Of a stretch of DNA of 29,350 nucleotides, positions 22,438-29,350 are shown piece by piece. The notes beneath the pieces were generated by a model that saw only the letters and a program-made list of their open reading frames with translations, was not told where the DNA came from and searched no databases. Location: IMG/VR virus record IMGVR_UViG_3300033571_004902, positions 1 through 29,350 of that record; one strand, given 5' to 3'. How positions within the stretch are numbered: position 1 is the first letter of the stretch; every line of letters starts with the position of its first letter. The translations under genes and the position numbers were made by a program. Source of the DNA: a virus.

Positions 22438-25041
22438 ATGGCACAGAACATATCAGTCACCTTAGTTTTAGATGACAAGCAATACACCGCAAAATTAAAG
22501 GCTGCTGAAACTGCCACAAAAAGTTTTGCCACAGTTAGTGAGACCAGTGCTCTCGCTGCCAACAATGCCTTTAACAAATTAAACACTGGCACAGACCTAA
22601 TGATCAAACGCTTTGGTGGACTTAGAGCCGCTATTGCAGGTCTAGGTTTTGCCGCTATGGGCTCCAGTGCTCTTGCCATGGCAGACGACCTACAGGATTT
22701 GAGCAACGCCACAGGCATGGCAGTTGGACAATTACTTGAACTCAAGAAAGCATTGACCACAAGTGGTGGCCAAGCAGATCAAATGGGCACAGCCCTAAAC
22801 AACTTCTTGAGAGCCATTGACGATGCCGCTGAAGGCAGTATCAAAGCACAGAATTCATTCATGGGCTTGCAGATTTCAATGGGAGATCTGCGTAAACTCA
22901 GCGAACAAGAATTATTTGTAAAGACACTTGAAGGCATTGCAGGAATCACTGACAAGAGTCGTCAAGCAGCCTTGATGATGGAATATTTTGGCAAGAGTTT
23001 TAAGACAGTTGATCCTCAAGAACTGTTAGACAAACTTCGTGCTACTCGTGGTGAAGGTGACAAGTATGCTGAAACTATTAGACGTGCCGCTGAATTAAAT
23101 GATGCATTGGCCACAGCACAGGGCAATCTAAAGTTGGCATTCCTTGAGGCATTTAGTCCTATCATCAAACAGGTCAACGAATTCAATGCTGCCACAGAAG
23201 CAGGCAGCAAGAAGATGGAAAGCCTAATCACAACTATCAAGTTGGTTGGTATTGCATTAGCCACCAGTTTTGCAGTCAGTATTGGTTTAGGTCTAGTTGC
23301 CACAATAGGTCAGATTGGTCGTGGCTTGATGTCAGTGGCTAAACTAGCGGGCTTTGCCAGCACAGTGGGCATATTTGTTGCCAACGGTCCATGGATGGTT
23401 GCACTAAGAGGATTAGTTGTATTGTTGGCCACTGTGGGCACCAGCGTGTATGCGGCTAGTCAACTGTTTGAAGACTTTGGTGATATTGCAGCCAACGCCA
23501 CAGCCAGAGCCATTGAAGGTGTAGGCAAACTTGCAGGACAATTACTAAACTTGCCAACGGATCTTATTGGTAAGGTATTAGGCATTGACAATGCAGTTGG
23601 GTTGGGCACACCATTATTGAAGATGGTTGAGGCTGCTAAGAAAGCCAGAGAAAGTGCTGAATATGGTGCCAGAGTTGGCGGAGGAAGAGGCGGGCAAGGT
23701 GGTCCAACAGCAGAACAATTAGGCGTGCCAGCCATAACAGGTGGCAAAGGTGGCCCTGACACTAGAGAAGTTGATGAAACTGCTCGCCGCAATGCCATAC
23801 AAGGTATCCGTGATATCACTGCTGAATATGAAAAGCAACAACGTCTGAGAGTTGCGGCTTTAGACTTCCAAACTTCTATGGTTGGCAAGACTGAAGAAGA
23901 AAAACAATTAGCAGAAGCACAGCGAGATATTTTCCTTGACTACACTAACACATTTGAACAATTAGAAAAACGTAGGCAGAGTTTAGGTAAAGACGAACAA
24001 TATCTAAATGGCGAAATTATTAAACAGCAAGATCAACTTTATCAAGTCTATCTTGCCAAAGACAAACTGTTGGTTGAATCTATTACAAAACAACAGACTG
24101 CTAACATACTTGAAAAAGATAGACTAAACACACTACAAAATATCACTAAAGCCATTGAGGATCAAGTAGCCAAACAAGAAGCATTGGCTGAGATTTTAAG
24201 AAGTGCAAATGAACAAAGAGCCGCTGCCAAGGATGCTATTCCTGCCAGTCAGTTAGTTGGCTTGAATAGCCTACAAAAACAAATTGTTGATATTCAAGAA
24301 AATGCTCGCAAGGCAGCACAAGAAGCAGCCAAAGCATTTGCAGAGAAGTTTGGTGAAATCAATACCACCGCAGATGCACAAGAGTTTGCAGATGGCCTAG
24401 ACAAGATAGCAGGTGCCTACAAACGTGTGGCTGGAGCACAGATTGAAGTAGCACAGGCAAACTATGAAACCAGCCGCAGTTTCTCAACAGGCTGGCAGGA
24501 TGCCTTTGCCAAGTATGCTGAGGACGCACAAAACGCGGCTCAACACGCACAAACATATTTTGATAGATTCACAAAAGGATTTGAAGATGCTATTGTTAGT
24601 CTAGTCACTAATGGTAAGTTCAGTTTCAAAGACTTTGCCAACAGTATCATCGCTGACTTTGCACGTATTGAAGCCCGCAAGATGATGACCAGTTTCATGG
24701 GAGCAGGTGGCAGTGGCGGTGGTAGCGTATTAGGCAGTTTGTTTAACTTTGGAAAGAGTCTATTTGGATTTGCCAACGGTGGATTGATGCAGGCAGGTAT
24801 GCCAGGTATTGTTGGAGAGCGTGGTCCAGAATTGTTTATTCCAAGTTCAGCAGGACGCATAACCAGCAACGCACAAGCATTTGGTCGCCAAGAACCAACC
24901 ATTATCAACAATGCCATCACTTATGACATACAGGCAGTTGATGCCGCAAGTTTCCGTCAATTAGTTGCCAGAGACCCTAATTTTATCTACGCTGTCACAG
25001 AACAGGGACGTAGAAACCAACCAAGTAGGAGGTCAGCATAA
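22438..25041 (+). CDS. Tape measure protein
   Basis: This 867-aa protein sets tail length. It begins with a typical tape-measure start (VTLVLDDKQYTAKLKAAETA). Hydrophobic segments lie at about 267-292 and 302-345 (LVGIALATSFAVSIGLGLVA, ALRGLVVLLATVGTSVYAA), followed by a long coiled-coil middle (about 455-700) and a C-terminal signature FANGGLMQAGMPGIVGERGP then ELFIPSS. By the usual rule of about 0.15 nm per residue, the tail would be near 130 nm. The hydrophobic parts may enter the host membrane at infection. No lysozyme or peptidase domain is visible in it. Confidence 0.95.
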   Translation: MAQNISVTLVLDDKQYTAKLKAAETATKSFATVSETSALAANNAFNKLNTGTDLMIKRFGGLRAAIAGLGFAAMGSSALAMADDLQDLSNATGMAVGQLLELKKALTTSGGQADQMGTALNNFLRAIDDAAEGSIKAQNSFMGLQISMGDLRKLSEQELFVKTLEGIAGITDKSRQAALMMEYFGKSFKTVDPQELLDKLRATRGEGDKYAETIRRAAELNDALATAQGNLKLAFLEAFSPIIKQVNEFNAATEAGSKKMESLITTIKLVGIALATSFAVSIGLGLVATIGQIGRGLMSVAKLAGFASTVGIFVANGPWMVALRGLVVLLATVGTSVYAASQLFEDFGDIAANATARAIEGVGKLAGQLLNLPTDLIGKVLGIDNAVGLGTPLLKMVEAAKKARESAEYGARVGGGRGGQGGPTAEQLGVPAITGGKGGPDTREVDETARRNAIQGIRDITAEYEKQQRLRVAALDFQTSMVGKTEEEKQLAEAQRDIFLDYTNTFEQLEKRRQSLGKDEQYLNGEIIKQQDQLYQVYLAKDKLLVESITKQQTANILEKDRLNTLQNITKAIEDQVAKQEALAEILRSANEQRAAAKDAIPASQLVGLNSLQKQIVDIQENARKAAQEAAKAFAEKFGEINTTADAQEFADGLDKIAGAYKRVAGAQIEVAQANYETSRSFSTGWQDAFAKYAEDAQNAAQHAQTYFDRFTKGFEDAIVSLVTNGKFSFKDFANSIIADFARIEARKMMTSFMGAGGSGGGSVLGSLFNFGKSLFGFANGGLMQAGMPGIVGERGPELFIPSSAGRITSNAQAFGRQEPTIINNAITYDIQAVDAASFRQLVARDPNFIYAVTEQGRRNQPSRRSA

Positions 25042-25856
25042 TGACTACAAGAGGAATGCAATACATCATTGACCATGCAAGTGCTATTGAGTTTGGTCGT
25101 GCAAAGACAGTAGGACAACTGGTCACACGTAGCGGAAGGATTGCCACAGCAGAACGTGCCAGCACAGTGCCATGGCAGTTGATTGTGACACCACCCGCTT
25201 ACAGCAAATATGAAGACGTCCGTGATGTTATTGAAGGTATCACTGTCACAGACCGTAATAGATTATTCTTTATTGACTTTAATAACAATGCCAATCTAAA
25301 TTACATCACTGAATATCAAGGTGATTTAACTACAGCACAACAAGATGCACTGCGTATTTCAACCAGCACTGGCTATCTTGGACAGGCTACATTCAGCGTT
25401 GAAAGTATTGTAAATTACACTGGAGCAACTAACACTTCAACATTTGACTACATGAGATTGACCAACTTGCCCAGCATTGGTGCAACAGGTGCCAACGGAA
25501 CAATTACAACCAGCAGTGTGGTTTTCAAAGCAGGTGATTGGGTGCAGTTTAGAACAGTACAAGACCCACCTAATCAAACTGTTACCTACACAGCCAATCT
25601 TGGATTGGCTAGAACAGTGCCACTTGATGTATTGAGAGGCAGTGGAACTACTGTTGATGTTCCAGTACACCGTCCATTTGTCTTTAGCAATTCAGCCACT
25701 TATGCCACTAGTGGGCGAGCAGGTGCTGACATCAGCATTGGACAATATGTTCGCATGGGATTCTATCTTACTAAAATGCCAAGTTGGAAATTGCTACCAG
25801 GTAAGTTAGTTCAATGGAGTGGTGACTTTGAAATGTATGAACGCATTGGAGATTAA
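25041..25856 (+). CDS. Distal tail / minor tail protein (gpM/L position)
   Basis: This 271-aa beta-rich protein begins MTTRGMQYIIDHASAIEFGR. It follows the tape measure, where lambda has gpM and gpL, and its ATG overlaps the tape measure stop with AGGAGG upstream. It has an inserted Thr/Gly-rich region (ATNTSTFDYMRLTNLPSIGA) and ends LVQWSGDFEMYERIGD. A distal tail role is inferred from position and composition. Confidence 0.7.
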   Translation: MTTRGMQYIIDHASAIEFGRAKTVGQLVTRSGRIATAERASTVPWQLIVTPPAYSKYEDVRDVIEGITVTDRNRLFFIDFNNNANLNYITEYQGDLTTAQQDALRISTSTGYLGQATFSVESIVNYTGATNTSTFDYMRLTNLPSIGATGANGTITTSSVVFKAGDWVQFRTVQDPPNQTVTYTANLGLARTVPLDVLRGSGTTVDVPVHRPFVFSNSATYATSGRAGADISIGQYVRMGFYLTKMPSWKLLPGKLVQWSGDFEMYERIGD

Positions 25857-25858
25857 AC

Positions 25859-26467
25859 ATGGCAGCATATGACTCACAGCAGATTCGCCATGGTATGCTG
25901 ATTGACCTAGAGGTCAATGGCACAGTCTATCATATTAGTAATCTTTATTCAACACTGTCTTGGAATGGTAATCAATACCAGACCATGGGCAGTTTCTTAA
26001 ACATTACTGAAATGCAGAATGATTTGCGTGCCACAAACAATCAACTTACTGTAGGCTTGAGTGGCATTCCAGTCAGTGATGACACTCCTGACTTTTTGAA
26101 TGTTGTTCTAAATTCAAATGTAAAAGGCAGTCGCATACAGATTTATCGTGTGTTCTTTAACGCTAATAGTTTTACAGTCATTGACGTTTATCAGAGATAC
26201 AATGGTTATGTTAGCAATTACAGTCTAAGTGAAAACTGGGATCAAGAAGATAGATTAGTCAGCAACTCAATCAGCTTAGCCTGTTCTAACATCAACGCTA
26301 TCATTGAACGCCAGTATGCAGGACGTAGAACAAATCCAGGTGATCAGGAGAAATACTTTCCTAATGACACTGGAATGTATCGTGTTAAATTACTAGCAGA
26401 TACACAGTTTGACTTTGGTAAGAAGTACGCAGGCGGCACAACAACTACACCGCCTCCATTAGAATAG
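25859..26467 (+). CDS. Minor tail protein (DUF1833/DUF2163-like, gpL position)
   Basis: This 202-aa protein begins MAAYDSQQIRHGMLIDLEVN. It has the segments HISNLYSTLSWNGNQYQTMG and LRATNNQLTVGLSGIP, and a C-terminal block YAGRRTNPGDQEKYFPNDTG then FGKKYAGG. This pattern is typical of tail proteins around lambda gpL and the DUF2163 group. It probably forms part of the tail tip below the distal ring. It ends with a Thr/Pro-rich tail and has no peptidase motif. Confidence 0.68.
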   Translation: MAAYDSQQIRHGMLIDLEVNGTVYHISNLYSTLSWNGNQYQTMGSFLNITEMQNDLRATNNQLTVGLSGIPVSDDTPDFLNVVLNSNVKGSRIQIYRVFFNANSFTVIDVYQRYNGYVSNYSLSENWDQEDRLVSNSISLACSNINAIIERQYAGRRTNPGDQEKYFPNDTGMYRVKLLADTQFDFGKKYAGGTTTTPPPLE

Positions 26468-26496
26468 TTGCGGTGGCGGATTTCAGGACGCATAAT

Positions 26497-26955
26497 ATGA
26501 TTAAACAGATAAGCACTATGGTGGAAGCCAGAGATGCAATAAGATTACTGCAGGACTTTCTCAAAGAAACAGCCTACGCACAAAGCGTTGAGGCTGCAAA
26601 TAACATTGAACATCTAGGCAAGTTGATATTCACTGTTATGAACAATGGATACATTTGGATCGCATACATTGATGAACTGCCAGTTGGATTGTTGATGGCC
26701 ATTAAAGAAAAGAACATTTGGGCTCCACAACACACTGAACTTAGAGAATTAGTTTGGTTTGTTAAACAAGAACATCGTAAAACTACCATTGGTGGTAGAT
26801 TGTTCAAGACATTCTGCGACATGGGTGACGCCTTACTTGAACAAAATAAGATTGACGGATATTTTACAACCCGCATGACTACCACAGACGACATTGATCT
26901 AGAGCGTAGAGGTTTTAGACTCACTGAAAAAACATATTTGAAGGAAAGAACATAA
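26497..26955 (+). CDS. GNAT-like acetyltransferase in the tail module
   Basis: This 152-aa protein shows the GNAT pattern: a strand and helix, then IWIAYIDELPVGLLMAIKEK, then ELVWFVKQEHRKTTIGGRLF as the acetyl-CoA loop region (R/Q-x-x-G-x-G/A-like: TTIGGRL), and ERRGFRLTEKTYLKE at the end. An upstream GTG (26473) would add 8 residues; the ATG at 26497 has AGGA upstream and is preferred. It occupies the place where lambda has gpK (a cell-wall peptidase). It may modify a tail or host protein, or may have become a structural protein. Confidence 0.7.
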   Translation: MIKQISTMVEARDAIRLLQDFLKETAYAQSVEAANNIEHLGKLIFTVMNNGYIWIAYIDELPVGLLMAIKEKNIWAPQHTELRELVWFVKQEHRKTTIGGRLFKTFCDMGDALLEQNKIDGYFTTRMTTTDDIDLERRGFRLTEKTYLKERT

Positions 26956-29213
26956 TGCCTGCATTTACCTACGTTGCCAGTATTATTGTAGCAGAAGTCA
27001 TTGGTATCGCTGGTGCTGCCATTCTAGGTAGTGCTGGTGTTGCCTTTGTCACCTCAGTTATTGCCCTGGGCTTGGCCACAGTGACATCACGCCTTATCAA
27101 CGGAGCAGGTGGAGGTGCTGGTGGTACAGCACAGGATCCAGGTGTTCGCATACAGTTTCCACCTGCAACCAACAACAAAATACCTATTGTCTATGGTAGT
27201 GCAAACACCAAAGGCGTTATCACTGATGCTAGACTAAGTTCCAGTGACAGTGTTACCAATGACACTATGACCTATGTATTGGTTATCAGTGAGAAAACAC
27301 AGACTGGCACATTCACAGTTGGAGACATCTACTGGAACGATCAGAAGTTGGTTATGAAAACAGCCGCTGGTAGCCAACACATTGTTGCTAGCAGTATTGA
27401 CCAAAACGGATTTGGAACCAGCAATACTAACTTTGATGGCTTGATTAAAATGCGTATCTACGCAGGTAGTACAGCAGCCACTGATCAGATATTCCCTCCA
27501 CAGGCCTCTGGCAACACTGAAAATGCCCGCACTGCCTTAGGTGAAAGTGATACCAACTACCTATTGAGTGGTTTGGTATTTGCAGTTATTCAGGTCAAGT
27601 ATTCCAGTGAAAAAGGAACAACTGGTCTGGGACAGATTACATTCCAAATCAATAACACACTAAAGAACCCTGGAGAAGTTTGGTATGATTACGTCACTAG
27701 TAGTCGCTACGGTGCTGGTTTTCCTACTGATAGTGTCAATACAGTGACCAGTATTAGTTCAACATCAACTAGCCTAAAAAGCATTAGCAACACTATTCCA
27801 ACAAATCAATTTCAGAGTGATGGCATTACAACTTCAACACAAGTTCGTTATGAAATGAATGGCGTGTTATCCACAGGTGACACAGTTAAAAATAACTTAG
27901 ATAAACTTTGCATGAGTTGTGAAAGTTGGACAACCTATGACTTCAATCAAGGCAAGTGGATGGTTATTCCCAACCGTGCTGCCACTGCTGGAGAACTTGC
28001 CACAGCATTTGAATTCAATGATGACAACGTCATTGGTGACATCTCAGTCAATGCCACCAGTTTAGAAGATCTTTACAACTTACTTGAAGTTGAATATGCA
28101 AGTCGCCAACTGCGAGATCAGAATGATTATTTCAGAGCGGAAATTGATCCACTTGAACGCAATGACTTAGAGCCAGACAACACACTGAACCTACGTCTTG
28201 AAATGTGCAACAATGCCTTACACGCTGGGCGTGTGGGTTTAATTGAACTCAAGCAAAGCCGTGTTGATTTGATTGCTTCATTTACAGCAGACTGGAGTGC
28301 TCTCAGTGTTAGGGCTGGTGATGTTGTTAAACTTACCACTGAAGTATTTGATTTTAATGAAAAATTATTCCGTGTGACTAAAACTAAAGAAGTTGAAGGT
28401 GATGACGGAACCATTAGAGTTGAAGTCACAGCGTTAGAATACAATGCTGATATCTACACTGATGAAGTTTTAGTGGATAGTAGTGAGAATACAGGTAGTG
28501 GTATTGGTTCATTTGCCAATAGTTTGCCTGCACCAACAACACCAACAGCCACTGGCAATGCAACAGCCGCAACACCATTCTTTACTGTGAGTACTACTAT
28601 TTCAAATGGAAGTTTGCCTGTTGATAGAGTTGATTTCTTCATTGCCACAAGTTCAGGCGAACCAATAAGTAATTTAGCAACCGTTCAAGGACCATTCAGC
28701 AGTGGTGATACTGTGACTACCCCTAATATTACAGGGCGTGCCGCTGGAACTTATTACTTCGTAGCAAGAACAACCATTGGTGATAGAACCAGTCCTAATA
28801 GTTCTGTAAGTTCAGCATTTACTTGGACACTGGCACCTGCAACTCCATCAGCACCGTTCTGGGATACAACAACCAGCACTACTTCAACTACCAACGTTGA
28901 TTTATTTCCAAATGCTACAACGCCACACTTCTACATTCATTCATTGATACCTGCAGGCAGTATTACAGTCAGCAGTGTGACATTTCAGTATTCAACAAAC
29001 AGCAGTAGTGGATTCACTTCATTGATCACTATGAATGGTCCCTACACTGCGGGCACTGATGTTAGTACAATTGCTATCACAGGATTACCTGCAGACACCT
29101 ACTACTTTAGGGCATTTTCAACCAACAACGGCAATAACAGCAGTCAATCAACTTCCAGCATTGCATTAGTCTGGAATCCAAACCCAACATTTGACGGTGG
29201 AGTTATTCCATAA
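26955..29213 (+). CDS. Tail tip / central host-specificity protein (gpI/J-like)
   Basis: This 752-aa protein probably forms the central tail tip. Residues 8-47 are hydrophobic (IIVAEVIGIAGAAILGSAGV), like the gpI region. Then DPGVRIQFPPATNNKIPIVY and ITDARLSS match the start of lambda gpJ-type hubs. The middle (SLEDLYNLLEVEYASRQLRD, VRAGDVVKLTTEVFDFNEKL) matches the J hub core. Residues about 519-750 hold two Thr/Ser-rich FN3-like repeats with the shared TYYF motif (AAGTYYFVARTT, PADTYYFRAFST). It ends the tail operon. The fibre genes follow on the circle. Confidence 0.85.
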   Translation: MPAFTYVASIIVAEVIGIAGAAILGSAGVAFVTSVIALGLATVTSRLINGAGGGAGGTAQDPGVRIQFPPATNNKIPIVYGSANTKGVITDARLSSSDSVTNDTMTYVLVISEKTQTGTFTVGDIYWNDQKLVMKTAAGSQHIVASSIDQNGFGTSNTNFDGLIKMRIYAGSTAATDQIFPPQASGNTENARTALGESDTNYLLSGLVFAVIQVKYSSEKGTTGLGQITFQINNTLKNPGEVWYDYVTSSRYGAGFPTDSVNTVTSISSTSTSLKSISNTIPTNQFQSDGITTSTQVRYEMNGVLSTGDTVKNNLDKLCMSCESWTTYDFNQGKWMVIPNRAATAGELATAFEFNDDNVIGDISVNATSLEDLYNLLEVEYASRQLRDQNDYFRAEIDPLERNDLEPDNTLNLRLEMCNNALHAGRVGLIELKQSRVDLIASFTADWSALSVRAGDVVKLTTEVFDFNEKLFRVTKTKEVEGDDGTIRVEVTALEYNADIYTDEVLVDSSENTGSGIGSFANSLPAPTTPTATGNATAATPFFTVSTTISNGSLPVDRVDFFIATSSGEPISNLATVQGPFSSGDTVTTPNITGRAAGTYYFVARTTIGDRTSPNSSVSSAFTWTLAPATPSAPFWDTTTSTTSTTNVDLFPNATTPHFYIHSLIPAGSITVSSVTFQYSTNSSSGFTSLITMNGPYTAGTDVSTIAITGLPADTYYFRAFSTNNGNNSSQSTSSIALVWNPNPTFDGGVIP

Positions 29214-29263
29214 CATAAAACGGGGTATTTTTCGTTATTCGTTAAATACTATCAACAAACTTG
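29214..29263. other. Intergenic region with late-promoter motif, no strong terminator
   Basis: Between the tail-tip stop and the fibre leader lies an AT-rich stretch with TTAAATAC (29242-29249). A weak AACG/CGTT pairing (29219-29236) is the only terminator-like sign, so tail and fibre genes may be partly read through. Confidence 0.5.
29242..29248 (+). promoter_or_regulatory. Putative late promoter element TTAAATA before the fibre operon
   Basis: TTAAATAC is identical to the element at 21381-21388. It lies about 68 bases upstream of the fibre operon start (47 on the circle), with a leader hairpin between. No -35 box is seen. Confidence 0.48.
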
Positions 29264-29350
29264 ACCAGTGCTCACGCTGGCCATTTTACAACTTATTGGA
29301 GAACAACATATGGCTGGCGTTTTAACCCTTGGTCAGTGGCTTGGCGGCCC
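29264..29350. repeat. Circular-closure repeat, right copy
   Basis: Identical to 1-87. It contains a truncated second copy of the first gene's start (ATG at 29310), which is an artefact of linear display rather than a separate gene. Confidence 0.93.

Overview
The window is the genome of a tailed bacteriophage (Caudoviricetes), most likely a siphovirus of an aquatic bacterium. The last 87 bases (29264-29350) repeat the first 87 bases exactly, so the molecule closes on itself as a circle of about 29,263 bp. The host cannot be named. Moderate AT richness, Shine-Dalgarno start sites (AGGAG/AAGGA), collagen-like fibre repeats, a Cys-rich portal tail and many tiny coupled genes fit uncultured freshwater or marine phages. 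All genes lie on the + strand; I saw no tRNA, CRISPR, integrase, repressor or transposase.

Layout on the circle: (a) 47-8634 is the tail-fibre and appendage operon: a small virion protein, a 921-aa repeat fibre with a chitin-binding-like module, a 1175-aa collagen-like fibre, a seven-repeat beta-propeller, two small unknowns and an XhlA-like membrane protein, ended by a hairpin terminator. (b) 8680-10220 holds a zinc-ribbon protein, a highly structured 281-bp non-coding region that resembles a replication origin, and a 344-aa replication-protein candidate with polymerase-like motifs. One 40-bp segment of that gene is repeated exactly just behind its stop codon. (c) 10352-12279 is a group of small genes, including two HNH-type/DNA-binding-like proteins. 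(d) 12392-13760 is an operon of short unknown genes and a lipoprotein, with a clear sigma-70 promoter in front and a strong terminator behind. (e) 13827-18288 is the packaging block: small terminase, DNA methyltransferase, large terminase, portal and several microproteins. (f) 18368-21325 is scaffold, major capsid protein, connectors and tail tube. (g) 21407-29213 is the tail block: gpG/gpGT chaperones joined by a lambda-type GGGAAAG frameshift, a tape measure, distal tail proteins, a GNAT-like protein and the tail-tip protein.

The virion genes follow the order of lambda/HK97-type siphoviruses. The motif TAAATA, mostly as ACTAAATAT or TTAAATAC, stands in front of the virion operons, directly behind terminators and without a -35 box. 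Seven of the eight + strand copies I found by eye are intergenic. It looks like a late promoter similar to the T4 late box, yet no T4-type sigma factor is visible. No endolysin, helicase, primase or single-strand-binding protein was recognised. Replication seems to depend on the single 344-aa protein plus host enzymes, and the lysis enzyme is unidentified.
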